In this document: positions 26,181-34,517 of the stretch, piece after piece
Position numbering within the stretch: the stretch's first letter is position 1
How the letters are laid out: every line of letters begins with the position of its first letter
Origin: Saccharothrix violaceirubra
GTDB taxonomy: Bacteria > Actinomycetota > Actinomycetes > Mycobacteriales > Pseudonocardiaceae
Length of the DNA stretch: 64,000 nt
Direction of reading: 5' to 3'
NCBI RefSeq assembly: GCF_014203755.1
Contig: NZ_JACHJS010000001.1
Location: 4,092,001-4,156,000, forward strand
Notes under the pieces: generated by a model
Databases searched by the model: none
The model's input: only the letters and a program-made list of their open reading frames with translations
What the model was told of the DNA's origin: nothing
Made by a program: the position numbers and the translations under genes

Positions 26181-28771
26181 CAGATGAGGCCGAGTCTGCG
26201 GGCCACGACCACGGCGTCCCGGCGTTGGCTCACCCCGAGCTTGCGGTAGATGCCGCGCAGGTGCGTCTTCACCGTGTTGATCGACACGTACATCGAGTCG
26301 GCGATCTCCTCGGCCGTGCGCATCGACGGCAACTCCACCAGCAGCGCGCGTTCCCGCCCGGTGAGGCTGTCGGGATCACCGGTCCGCGGCGTCGGCACCG
26401 TGGTGAGCACCGCGGTCGCGAAGCGGTCGAGGCGGCCGAATCTCCCGGCCCCCTTGGCGAGCAGGTCCCGGACCGGTTTGCCGGCGTTGTGGAACGAGCG
26501 CAACGCGTCGGCGGGTTCCGCTGTCGCCAACGCCTTGCGCAGCGCCTCGTGGGCCTGCTGGCTGTTGCCCTCGCGGTCGACCAGTCCGGCCTCCAGCAGC
26601 CAGGCGTCGACCAGGGTCGTGGGCACGACCACCGGAAGTTCGCCGCGTAACACCGGTTCCAGCACTTTCCTGGCCTGGGCGGCACGGCCGCGCTGGCTGT
26701 GCACCACGGCCTGGAGCAGGGCGAGTTCACCGCACGTGCCCAGGACCGCCTCGACGTGCGTCACCATGTCGCCCGCCCAGCCCGGTTCGCCCACGCGCAG
26801 CGCCATGCGCTGGGTCGTGGGCACCACGGACGCGACCAGGTGGGGCGCCACGTACGGTTCGGAGAAGCCCTGCCACTGCTTCCACAACGCCGACACCACG
26901 GCGTGCGGGTCCTCGGCGTCCTCGAACGTGGTGATCGCCTCCACCGCGGCCACGGCCAGCTCGACCGTGCGGTCCGCGTGCCGGGGCAACGCCTCCGCCG
27001 CGAGCGTGACCATACGGCGTGCCAGGGCGTCGTCGAGCCGTCGGTGCGCTTCGGCGGCGAGCACCGCGTAGACGAGCACGCAGGCGGGCCGGTTCTCCCA
27101 GCCGCGAGCGGCGGCGATGGCCATCGAGCGGTCCCCGTGATCGGTCACGCCGACGGTGTCGCCCCGGGCCGCCGCGGCGGCCGTGAGATGGACCGACGCC
27201 ACCAGCGCGGCATGATCGAGACCCTCGCGCGACGCCAGGTCCAGGGCGGCGCGCAGTTCCTGTTCGGCGGCACGGTGATCGCCCAGCCACAGCGTGGCGA
27301 TCCCGCGTTCCAGCCGGATCGCCAGGTCGAGGGCGACGTCGCCCGTCGTCGGCGTGGGCAACGTCCGCAGGGCGTCGGTCAGGTCGCCGGTGAACCTGGC
27401 CCGACGCAGGCGGACCACCGCGCTCAACGCGCGGTGGCGAGGCGAACGACCGACCTCGACACCGTCGAGCGACCAGTCCGCGCCGGCGAGGTCGCCCTCG
27501 TCCAGCGCGGCCAGCGCGGCGGTGGCCGCGGCGGCGCCACAGGCCATGCGCGGTGTGGACGTCACGAGGTCGTGCAGGCGGTCCCCGTTGCCGCGCAGGA
27601 CTTCCCGCAGGCCGTGTTCGGCGACGAGTTCGGCGGCCAACGTCGCGTCCTCGGCGCGGACCGCGTGGTCCAGGGCGTCGATCGCGCGCCCGGCGTCGCG
27701 GTGCCACCGCGCGGCGGCCAGGTGCGAGCGCTTCCGGTCGTGCGGGGCACCCCGGTCGAGTTCCGCGGACAGGTGGTCGCGCAGCAGCGGGTGGTAGCGG
27801 TACCAGCCGTCGGCACCGTCCACGGCAGAGACGAGCGCGTTGTCGCGCGACAGGCGTTCCAGGAAGCGGCCCGCGTCGGGCTGTTCGGCCACGACCGCGC
27901 CCAGGTCGCCGCACACCTCCGCGCACACGCTCGTGGCCACGAGGAAGTCGCGCACCTGCTCGTCGTAGTCGCCCAGGATCTCCTCGGTGATGTAGTCGGC
28001 CACGGCCGGCAGCGCGCCGGAGAACTCGGCCGGTGCCGATTCGGCCAGCACGAGCGTGGCCAGGCGCAGGCCCGCCGTCCAACCCTCGGTCCGGGCCATG
28101 ATCGCGTCGAGCGCGTCGGCGGTGACCCGCAGGCGGTGCCCGGCGAACAACTCCTCGGCCTCGGCCCGGGTGAACGCCAGGTCCCGGGCGTCGACCAGGC
28201 GCAACCGGCCCTCCAGGCGCAGCCGGGACAGGCGGACAGGCGGCGCGGATCGTCCGGACAGGACGAGCCGCAGGGACTTGGGCGTGTGGCGGACGAGCAG
28301 CTCCAGGCCGTGCAAGGCGATCCGGTCGGTCAGCAAGTGGACGTCGTCGACCACCAGGTGGACCGGCGTCGTCACGTGGTCGAGCGCGGCGATCACGGCC
28401 GCCGCGAACTCGGGCGTGGTCGCGGGCGGCAGGTCCGGCAGCCGGTCGCGGGGGGCCAGCCCCGCCGGCAGGGCCTCCCGGATCGCCGACCACAGCCCGA
28501 CCGGCGAGTCGTCCTGCGCGTCGAGGGTCACCCACGCGACCCGGGTGGAGTCCGACCGGCGACGCGCCCACAGGGCCAACGCGGTCGTCTTGCCCGCACC
28601 GGCCGGACCCAGGACCAGGGTCACCGGCGGCGCGGTGGTCGTGGTGCGGCCGTCGAGACAGGCGTGCAGCCGGTCGCGCTCGACCAGCGGTGCCTCCATA
28701 CCGGGCACGCGCAGCTTCGGCGGTGGGACCGGGCGCCCGGTCTCCGACGGGTCGTGCCGCTCCGACATCAT
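26180..28771 (-). CDS. MalT/LAL-type LuxR-family transcriptional regulator
   Basis: Protein of 863 residues with the LAL layout: N-terminal STAND ATPase with Walker A GPAGAGKTTAL (55-65) and Walker B VHLVVDDVHLL (137-147), a helical TPR-like middle (about 340-780), and a LuxR helix-turn-helix at the end (LTGRERALLVELPSMRTAEEIADS, then YVSINTVKTHLRGIYRKLGV). LAL proteins bind a small inducer and activate nearby operons. Two ATGs sit in tandem (28771, 28768); AAGGGG is better spaced for the second. A dyad TCACCC-N5-GGGTGA lies about 70 bp upstream, overlapping the end of the ATPase-only relative. It probably controls some of the neighbouring stress or glycoside genes. Confidence 0.9.
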   Translation of the reverse strand: MMSERHDPSETGRPVPPPKLRVPGMEAPLVERDRLHACLDGRTTTTAPPVTLVLGPAGAGKTTALALWARRRSDSTRVAWVTLDAQDDSPVGLWSAIREALPAGLAPRDRLPDLPPATTPEFAAAVIAALDHVTTPVHLVVDDVHLLTDRIALHGLELLVRHTPKSLRLVLSGRSAPPVRLSRLRLEGRLRLVDARDLAFTRAEAEELFAGHRLRVTADALDAIMARTEGWTAGLRLATLVLAESAPAEFSGALPAVADYITEEILGDYDEQVRDFLVATSVCAEVCGDLGAVVAEQPDAGRFLERLSRDNALVSAVDGADGWYRYHPLLRDHLSAELDRGAPHDRKRSHLAAARWHRDAGRAIDALDHAVRAEDATLAAELVAEHGLREVLRGNGDRLHDLVTSTPRMACGAAAATAALAALDEGDLAGADWSLDGVEVGRSPRHRALSAVVRLRRARFTGDLTDALRTLPTPTTGDVALDLAIRLERGIATLWLGDHRAAEQELRAALDLASREGLDHAALVASVHLTAAAAARGDTVGVTDHGDRSMAIAAARGWENRPACVLVYAVLAAEAHRRLDDALARRMVTLAAEALPRHADRTVELAVAAVEAITTFEDAEDPHAVVSALWKQWQGFSEPYVAPHLVASVVPTTQRMALRVGEPGWAGDMVTHVEAVLGTCGELALLQAVVHSQRGRAAQARKVLEPVLRGELPVVVPTTLVDAWLLEAGLVDREGNSQQAHEALRKALATAEPADALRSFHNAGKPVRDLLAKGAGRFGRLDRFATAVLTTVPTPRTGDPDSLTGRERALLVELPSMRTAEEIADSMYVSINTVKTHLRGIYRKLGVSQRRDAVVVARRLGLI

Positions 28772-28838
28772 GTGCCCCTTCTGATCGCGCTGGGCTCGGT
28801 GGTCTTTCGATCATCGGCGACATGATCACGAGACTTCC

Positions 28839-28855
28839 TCACCCTCAGCGGGTGA
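28839..28855. promoter_or_regulatory. Dyad TCACCC-TCAGC-GGGTGA upstream of the LAL regulator
   Basis: Perfect 6-nt inverted repeat with a 5-nt spacer, the same arms and spacer length as the site at 31811-31829. It sits 68-84 bp before the LAL start codon and covers the stop codon of the upstream gene. A likely operator for a dimeric regulator, perhaps the LAL protein itself. Confidence 0.45.
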
Positions 28856-29516
28856 CGGAATCCCCTCGCGGCGCCGATTCCACGTCGTCGAGGACATGCG
28901 AGGTCCGGACGGGTGAATGCGGGGATCGTGCCGGGTCCCTGGGCCGTGGCACGGTCGGCGTACCGCGTTCGGTAAGCGAGGTGACGGCGAGTCGCAATGT
29001 CGCCGCGTGGCCACCCGTCCGGGCCAACAGTGCGTCGAAATCGTCGAGGCTCGGGTGCACGTGGTGTGCACGGAGCAACGCGGTCGCTTCTTGTCGGGTG
29101 AAAACCAGGTCCTCGGCTCGGATCTCGGCGAGACCGCCGTGTGCACGCAGCCACGTGCGCAACGGCAGCGACGAACGACCCGCGAGCACCAACCCGTGCC
29201 CGCGGTCGCGGGCGAGCCCGGTGAGCAGGTGCGCGGCCGGGCTGCCCGCCAGGCGGTCGGCGTTGTCGAGGACCAGGCACGACCGCGTCCGGGTCGACGC
29301 GTCGTGGATGGCCTGGCGCAGCACGTCGGGTTCGCCGTACCGGCGTTCGACGTTGACCAGCGCGACGTGCGGGCCGCACCGGTCCGCCCAGGTCGCGAGC
29401 AGGGTCGACTTGCCGGTGCCGGTCGGTGCGTGCACGAGCGTGACCGCGTCGCCGACGAGCTTGTCGAGCAACGCGAACAGCCGCTCGCGCGGCACCGCAC
29501 CGTTGGTCAGGGACAT
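28845..29516 (-). CDS. Stand-alone MalT-like ATPase domain lacking repeats and HTH
   Basis: Protein of 223 residues matching only the ATPase part of LAL regulators: Walker A APTGTGKSTLL (about 30-40), Walker B SCLVLDNADRL (about 80-90), then LVLAGRSSLPLR and AEDLVFTRQEATALL as in the neighbouring full-length regulator (SGRSAPPVRLS, ARDLAFTRAEAEELF). It ends with a 35-residue Pro/Arg/Asp tail and has no TPR region or HTH. ATG 29516 has GAGGAG 7 nt upstream and the frame is clean, so it is probably a real gene derived from a LAL regulator. It could be a decoy or modulator of the full-length protein 73 bp downstream. Confidence 0.75.
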   Translation of the reverse strand: MSLTNGAVPRERLFALLDKLVGDAVTLVHAPTGTGKSTLLATWADRCGPHVALVNVERRYGEPDVLRQAIHDASTRTRSCLVLDNADRLAGSPAAHLLTGLARDRGHGLVLAGRSSLPLRTWLRAHGGLAEIRAEDLVFTRQEATALLRAHHVHPSLDDFDALLARTGGHAATLRLAVTSLTERGTPTVPRPRDPARSPHSPVRTSHVLDDVESAPRGDSVTR

Positions 29517-29689
29517 CCCGGATCTCCTCGCTGTGCCACGAAGGACGGCAGTGCCGCGCCCCGGACCGCCGCCGCGACCTCTCCCACGCACCGGCCCGAC
29601 CGCCGCGCGACGACGTGCGGCACGAGCAGGGACACCAGACAGACGACTGTGATCGCGCGCTTCCGTCTTACGGCGCCCGGTGGTCGCAT
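29507..29689 (-). CDS. Possible 60-residue membrane peptide
   Basis: ATG 29689 with GGAG 6 nt upstream opens a 60-codon frame whose stop overlaps the start of the ATPase-only gene by 10 nt. Basic N-terminus (MRPPGAVRRKRA), one hydrophobic stretch (ITVVCLVSLLVPHVVA) and two later cysteines. It fits a small membrane protein or a leader for the next gene. No family recognised; the remaining gap to 29801 shows nothing else. Confidence 0.3.
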   Translation of the reverse strand: MRPPGAVRRKRAITVVCLVSLLVPHVVARRSGRCVGEVAAAVRGAALPSFVAQRGDPGCP

Positions 29690-29801
29690 CCCCGACTCCA
29701 CCGCCGAACGGTCCGCGCCCGCACACCGCCGTCCGTTCGTCCGCTCGACCCAGGACCGCCACGGCCGGGTCGCACAACGGGACGTCCGGCATCCGCCCGC
29801 G

Positions 29802-30584
29802 TCATCGCACGGCCGTCCGCTCGGCGCGGGGTCGGGGAATCGGGCCGACGTCGACGAGGACGCTTGTGGTGGCGCCCAACGCATCGAGGATGCGATCGCG
29901 GTGCCGGTCCAGCACGGCCACGCGTTCCTCCGCTTCGCGCAGCATGCGTGCGCTGCGTGCGCGTGTCGTCTCCACGTGGTCGGACAAGGCTTTCAGGGCT
30001 TCCGCACGGCGTAGGGACATCGCGAGGTCGAAGTCCTCGCTCACGCGTTCGCGTTCCCGGTTCGCGGTCCGGTCCAGCTCGCGGCGCCGGGCCTCGGCCT
30101 GCCTGGTCAGCTTGTCGACCTCGGCGCGGGCGCGTTCCATGAGTTCGCGGTGTTCGCGGTGGGACAGTTCGCGGTGGGACTCGAGTTGGTCGAGCAGGGT
30201 CTGGTGGCGGCGGCGGTGGGCCTCCTGGTCGCGTTGGGCGGCGTCGACGCACCGGCGGGCCACGGCTTCGGCGCGGGCCAGGATCTCCTCGGCCTCGGCG
30301 TTGGCCAGTTCGATCACGCGGCGGGCGCGTTCGGTCGCGCCTTCGAGGTCGACGGGTTCGCGGCACACGCGGGTGAGGCGTTCCCGCAGCCGCTGGTTCT
30401 CCTGGCGGGTCTGGGCGAGGCGCTCGGCCACGGACTCGGCACGGGCGATGGCGTTGTCGCGGTCGGCGGCCAGCACGCGCAGGTCGGCCTCGATCTCCTG
30501 GACGTAGCCGCGGACCTGGTCCCGGTCGAACCCCGGCCACGACCGGTCGAAGTCGGTGCGCAGCGGGACGAGTTCCTCGTTCAT
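29802..30584 (-). CDS. DivIVA-like coiled-coil protein
   Basis: Protein of 260 residues. Residues 10-35 (DFDRSWPGFDRDQVRGYVQEIEADL) match the DivIVA N-terminal membrane and polar-targeting motif. The next 180 residues are a long Arg/Glu-rich coiled coil, and the tail is short and basic. DivIVA/Wag31 proteins mark curved membrane and organise tip growth, but this is a diverged relative, not the housekeeping divIVA, which lies in the division cluster. ATG 30584 overlaps the stop of the preceding gene (ATGA), so it is co-translated with the Rv2629/Vms1-like protein. A stress-related scaffold is plausible. Confidence 0.8.
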   Translation of the reverse strand: MNEELVPLRTDFDRSWPGFDRDQVRGYVQEIEADLRVLAADRDNAIARAESVAERLAQTRQENQRLRERLTRVCREPVDLEGATERARRVIELANAEAEEILARAEAVARRCVDAAQRDQEAHRRRHQTLLDQLESHRELSHREHRELMERARAEVDKLTRQAEARRRELDRTANRERERVSEDFDLAMSLRRAEALKALSDHVETTRARSARMLREAEERVAVLDRHRDRILDALGATTSVLVDVGPIPRPRAERTAVR

Positions 30585-31564
30585 GCGCCGACCAATGCGA
30601 GCGGGAAGCGGCACAACGCGCCGATGCCCTCGGCGGGCGCGCCGGGCGTGCGGTGGCCGACCACGCGCACGGTCGCACCGGCCAGCAGCGCGGCCCGGAC
30701 CGCGACGTCGACCGCGTCGCCTCGGCGGCGCGACCAGGGGGTGGGCGTGGTCTCCTCGGCGGGCAGGATCTGGCTGGGCGCACCGCCGAACCACGCGGCG
30801 GCGTTGCGCTCCAACGGCGACACCACCAGCTCGCGCACGTGTCCCCGGGCGAGCGCGGCGATGGTCCGGGCGACGCCCTGCACCGATCCCCCGTGCGGCG
30901 GCTTGGCGAGATCCGTCAAACTCCGCGCGGTCCACAGCCACGCGGTCGACCGCAGGATGTCGCCGACGTCCACCGGTCGACTGCCGGGCACCCGCCGGAC
31001 GGTCGCCTCGCCGGGCAGGTCGGCCCGCAGCCGGTCGGCCGTGTCGAGGTCGCCGTGCACGACCAGCAGCCGGGCACCCGACTGGGCGAGCGCGGTCCGG
31101 CACGCCTCGGCCAGATCGCTTGTCGGGCAGGACATCCGGACTCCGACGGCATCCGCGTCCAGTCCACCCGGCACGATCCGCAGGCGTGCCCGGTCCGGAC
31201 CCGCGATCACGAGCACGTGCGCCGGCCGTTCCTGGGCGTAGGCGACGAGCGGCAGGACGTGGGCCGGTGCCCGGAACCAGGCCACATCCGGTCCGGTCCG
31301 GCCGGGAGTGGAGAACACGGCCGGCACGTGCCCGCCGTCGGCGAACACGGCGACCGCGTGGTCCGGCGCGTCCGGCACCGCGATCTCGACGTCGGTGATG
31401 GTGGCCTGCGAGGCCCCTGCCCGCCGCAACCGGTCGACCAGCGCCGGCCAGCGGGTCGACCACGGCACCCCCTGGTCCGGTCCGAGGTAGACGGACGCGA
31501 TCGGGTGGACCGGCCGCACGACGTCGACCAGCTCACGACGGTCGAGCAGTGTCGTAGCACGCAT
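30581..31564 (-). CDS. Rv2629/Vms1-like (eRF1-fold) protein
   Basis: Protein of 327 residues resembling the actinobacterial Rv2629 family of Vms1/eRF1-fold proteins: N-terminal VHPIASVYLGPD, central HVLVIAGPDRARLRIV and ARLLVVHGDLDTADRL, C-terminal VRELVVSPLERNAAAWFG and AVDVAVRAALLAGATVRVV. Rv2629 belongs to the dormancy (DosR) regulon in mycobacteria, and related proteins act on ribosomes. ATG 31564 has GAGAGG 7 nt upstream. First gene of a two-gene operon with the DivIVA-like gene. The 457-bp upstream region carries a TCACCC-N5-GGGTGA dyad about 250 bp before the start. Confidence 0.75.
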   Translation of the reverse strand: MRATTLLDRRELVDVVRPVHPIASVYLGPDQGVPWSTRWPALVDRLRRAGASQATITDVEIAVPDAPDHAVAVFADGGHVPAVFSTPGRTGPDVAWFRAPAHVLPLVAYAQERPAHVLVIAGPDRARLRIVPGGLDADAVGVRMSCPTSDLAEACRTALAQSGARLLVVHGDLDTADRLRADLPGEATVRRVPGSRPVDVGDILRSTAWLWTARSLTDLAKPPHGGSVQGVARTIAALARGHVRELVVSPLERNAAAWFGGAPSQILPAEETTPTPWSRRRGDAVDVAVRAALLAGATVRVVGHRTPGAPAEGIGALCRFPLALVGA

Positions 31565-32021
31565 GGAATCGCCTCTCGTGGAAAGGTGTGAACCGGTCGC
31601 GTCGGCCGAAGCGCGAACACCGTCCGCGCCCCGACCGCGGTCGGGTCGCGCTGATGCGGCCGACGCGACCGGGCGGGACGTAGGGCCGAGCACGCGGTGC
31701 CCCCCGAGGCCCGCCGTCCCGCACCACAGAGCGTGTCGGGCCGATTACGCCGCCACGCCACCCGTGCCGGGTGAACTCCGGCCGGCCACAGAGGACGCCC
31801 ACGTCCGCGCATCACCCGCAGTGGGTGATCTCGCCCGGCAGGAAACGTCACGGCCATCTGCACGCGCATCCACGGAAGGTGGTATGACGCCGTCGCTTTG
31901 GCGGTGGTTGCGTCGCAGGAGCGGGAGTCCCGACCGCGTCGGTGTCGGGACTCCGGCCCGTGGATCGGCGTTGCCCCGACTTTCGGGGCCGCCGTGCCGG
32001 GCGCCGCGTAGGATCACCCGT
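31565..32021. other. 457-bp divergent intergenic region
   Basis: Lies between the Rv2629-like gene (minus) and a small plus-strand gene. I see no convincing reading frame. It contains the dyad at 31811-31829 and presumably the promoters of both neighbours, but no clear -35/-10 pair stands out. Confidence 0.6.
31811..31829. promoter_or_regulatory. Dyad ATCACCC-GCAGT-GGGTGAT
   Basis: Perfect 7-nt inverted repeat with a 5-nt spacer. The inner arms and spacing are the same as at 28839-28855. It lies in the divergent region upstream of the Rv2629-like operon, supporting a shared regulator. Confidence 0.45.
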
Positions 32022-32327
32022 GTGATCAGGTTCGACCTCGCCGAGTTCGCCGCGGCCGTGCACAGGTGTGCGCCGCGCTGGGAACGCGCGGGAATCCGCT
32101 GGACGCTGACATTCGGCCCCGAGTACGACAAGCCCGCCGCCTGGGTCGACTGCGAGACCGGCGATTCGACGGGCCACCTCATCGTGTGGACCAGCGGCGA
32201 GGCCGAACTCGACACCGCGGACCTGACCACCGGCATCGTCCACCCGACGCACTACGACCTCACCGGCCCGCAGGAACTCCACACCTGCCTGGACGAGCTG
32301 ACGAACCGGCTCACCGGGACGGTCTGA
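32022..32327 (+). CDS. Small acidic protein, 101 residues, unknown function
   Basis: Starts at GTG 32022 with AGGA 8 nt upstream. Compact and acidic with many Thr and Asp, and predicted beta strands (IRWTLTFGPEY, AAWVDCETGDSTGHLIVWTSGEAEL). No signal peptide or membrane segment. The size, charge and strand pattern resemble small immunity-type proteins, but there is no matching toxin next door and I do not assign a family. Confidence 0.65.
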   Translation: MIRFDLAEFAAAVHRCAPRWERAGIRWTLTFGPEYDKPAAWVDCETGDSTGHLIVWTSGEAELDTADLTTGIVHPTHYDLTGPQELHTCLDELTNRLTGTV

Positions 32328-32380
32328 CCCCGCACCCGCCGGCGCTCTTGCGAGCACCTCTCGGCTTCATCGCCCGATCG

Positions 32381-32424
32381 AAGGTGCCCGAGTGCGTGTT
32401 TCGGGGTGTCCGAGTGGAGGACTC
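32381..32424. repeat. Two degenerate copies of the 22-bp tandem repeat
   Basis: Units at 32381-32402 and 32403-32424 keep the GGTGyCCGA and end-of-unit TTTC/ACTC features of the better arrays at 49003-49068, but about a third of positions differ. It sits between two converging genes. Confidence 0.4.
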
Positions 32425-32429
32425 GCGGG

Positions 32430-32903
32430 TCAGGCGAGTTGGACGGCGTGGGTGGGTGGCAGTTGGGTGCCACCGGACGACCGGAGACGGGACAGCAGGT
32501 CGTCGGACAGGCCGCGGGTGGACAGGACCAGGGCCGAACGTCCCGGGCCGACATGTCCCCGGACCGTGTCGACGATCGCGCGGGGCAGCCGTGGTCGGGT
32601 CGTCCAGGCGACCAGGGCGCCCACGCCCGCGCCGACACCGGCGCACAGCATCGGCGCGGCCAAGGGCAACCCGCACAGCAGTCCCCAGAAAGCGCCTCCC
32701 AGCGCCGTGTCCCCCACGATCCGGCCCGGCCGTTCGACGAGCGGGGACGGTGCGCCCAGCGGCCACGACACCACGGCCGCGTCACGCACCCCCCACGAAC
32801 CGGGCAGCGGATCGAGCGCATCCGCGGCACCCAAGGCGTTCCGGAACAGCCAGACGGTCACCAAGTCAGCAGACATGCCGGAGATCGTCGGCGACGCGCG
32901 CAC
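32430..32903 (-). CDS. DUF1269-like membrane protein
   Basis: Protein of about 157 residues. The middle is a glycine-rich membrane hairpin (ALGGAFWGLLCGLPLAAPMLCAG, then AGVGALVA) flanked by small alpha/beta parts, the pattern of DUF1269 stress proteins, ending with SALVLSTRGL. The GTG at 32903 has GGAG 6 nt upstream; ATG 32876 is an alternative closer to the family start. Families of this type are often found near universal-stress or dormancy genes, which fits the neighbourhood. Divergent from the AI-2E transporter gene. Confidence 0.72.
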   Translation of the reverse strand: MRASPTISGMSADLVTVWLFRNALGAADALDPLPGSWGVRDAAVVSWPLGAPSPLVERPGRIVGDTALGGAFWGLLCGLPLAAPMLCAGVGAGVGALVAWTTRPRLPRAIVDTVRGHVGPGRSALVLSTRGLSDDLLSRLRSSGGTQLPPTHAVQLA

Positions 32904-32980
32904 CCCGGTCTCCACCTCGTGCGGATGAGGAGTCCGCACGCGGACGCATGCCACCGTGCGATCGGCGAAGGGAGATCACG

Positions 32981-34081
32981 ATGGAGACGACCGCCTTACC
33001 CAGAGCCCTGGTGCTCCTGCTCGGTGCCGCCTCGGCGGTGATCGTCGTGGCCGGGCTGCGCGCGCTGGCCTGGCTGGTCGGGCCGATGCTGCTGGCGCTG
33101 CTGGTGGTGATCACGATCAGCCCGGTGCGGCGGTGGCTGCGCCGGCGCGGCCTGCCCGACTGGACCGCGACGGCGGGCCTGGTGGTGCTGGTCTACCTGG
33201 TGCTGCTGGCGTTCGCCCTGGTGGTGGCCGCGTCGGCGGCACGCCTGGGCGAACTGCTGCCCGGCTACGCCGACCAGGGCCGGCAGCTCCTCGTCCAGAC
33301 CGCGGCCACCGCCGACCGGGCACTGGGGCACACCGGCGCGCTCAAGGAACTGGCCGACAAGATCGACCCGTCCTGGTTGGTGGCCCAGGCCGGCGCGCTG
33401 CTGGCGAGCATCGGCGGACTGGCGACGAACCTCGTGTTCCTGTTGGCGCTGCTGGCGTTCCTCAGCGTCGAGGTGGCCGTGGTCGACGCGCGACTGGACC
33501 GGTTCGACCGGCCCGAGTTGACGGTGGCGTTGCGCGAGTTCGCCCACCGGTCCCGCCGCTACTTCGTGGTCACCACGATCTTCGGCCTGGGGATCGCGGT
33601 CGCCGACACGATCGCCCTGCTGTGGCTGGGCGTCCCGTTGGCCCTGCTGTGGGGTGTGCTGTCGTTCGTCACCAACTACATCCCCAACATCGGCTTCCTG
33701 TTGGGCCTGGCGCCGCCCGCGCTCCTCGCGCTCCTGGAATCGGGACCACGCACGGCGATCGCGGTCTGCGTCCTGTACGTGGTGCTCAACTTCCTGGGCC
33801 AGTCGGTGATCCAGCCCAAGTTCGCCGGCGGCGCCGTCGGCCTGTCCGCGACCGCGGCGTTCCTGTCGCTGGTGTTCTGGGGCTGGGTGTTCGGCCCGCT
33901 GGGCATGCTGCTGGCCGTTCCCGCCACGCTGCTCGCCACCGCCGTGCTGGTCCGGACCGACCCTCGGGCGCGGTGGGTGGAGGCGTTGCTGCGGACCCAT
34001 CCCGGACGGGTGAAGACCACGACCGTCCAACCCGGAAATCTCGCCGGGGGAAGCGATCGGAAACCGGAGGAAGCGACATGA
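32981..34081 (+). CDS. AI-2E family (PerM/YdiK-type) transporter
   Basis: Integral membrane protein of 366 residues with paired N-terminal helices (LVLLLGAASAVIVVAGL, LVGPMLLALLVVITI), a soluble middle (about 90-150), and a C-terminal group of helices with the family block LLWGVLSFVTNYIPNIGFLLGLAPP and VIQPKFAGGAVGLS. Members export small molecules or ions; the substrate cannot be predicted. ATG 32981 has GAAGGGAG 6 nt upstream. First gene of a tightly packed run of four (overlaps of 4, a gap of 2, and 4 nt). Confidence 0.9.
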   Translation: METTALPRALVLLLGAASAVIVVAGLRALAWLVGPMLLALLVVITISPVRRWLRRRGLPDWTATAGLVVLVYLVLLAFALVVAASAARLGELLPGYADQGRQLLVQTAATADRALGHTGALKELADKIDPSWLVAQAGALLASIGGLATNLVFLLALLAFLSVEVAVVDARLDRFDRPELTVALREFAHRSRRYFVVTTIFGLGIAVADTIALLWLGVPLALLWGVLSFVTNYIPNIGFLLGLAPPALLALLESGPRTAIAVCVLYVVLNFLGQSVIQPKFAGGAVGLSATAAFLSLVFWGWVFGPLGMLLAVPATLLATAVLVRTDPRARWVEALLRTHPGRVKTTTVQPGNLAGGSDRKPEEAT

Positions 34082-34515
34082 CCGAGCGGACGCGCCAATC
34101 CGACTACACCTGGCATGGTGCCACGGCGAAGCCCAGCATCTGGAGCGGCTGGATCGCCTTCGCGGGCATCGTGATGATCATCGTGGGGTTCTTCAACGTC
34201 ATCGAGGGCATGGTCACGCTGTTCCAGAGCGAGTACTACGCCGTCGGACCGGACGGCGTGCTGGTGTTCGACCTCGACGGGTGGGGGTGGACGCACCTGG
34301 TGATCGGCGTGCTCGTCGCCCTCGCCGGTGCCGCGCTGTGGACCGGCGCGGGCTGGGCACGGGTCGTGGCAGTGGTGTTCGCGGCGGTGAACGCGATGGC
34401 ACAGCTCGCTTTCGTGACCGTGCAGCCGGTGTGGTCGACGATCGTGATCGCGTTGTGCGTGGTCGTCGTCTGGGCCGTCGTCGTGCACGGTTCGGAAGTC
34501 CGGGACGAGGGGTGA
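34078..34515 (+). CDS. DUF7144-like four-helix membrane protein
   Basis: Protein of 145 residues with four membrane helices (about 25-48, 72-92, 95-115, 120-140) and the aromatic GWGWTHLVIGVLVALAGAALWTG block typical of small actinobacterial membrane proteins now called DUF7144. The short cytosolic N-terminus (MTERTRQSDYTWHG) is hydrophilic. ATG 34078 overlaps the transporter stop (ATGA). Function unknown; frequently found in stress-induced or dormancy-linked operons. Confidence 0.8.
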   Translation: MTERTRQSDYTWHGATAKPSIWSGWIAFAGIVMIIVGFFNVIEGMVTLFQSEYYAVGPDGVLVFDLDGWGWTHLVIGVLVALAGAALWTGAGWARVVAVVFAAVNAMAQLAFVTVQPVWSTIVIALCVVVVWAVVVHGSEVRDEG

Positions 34516-34517
34516 CG

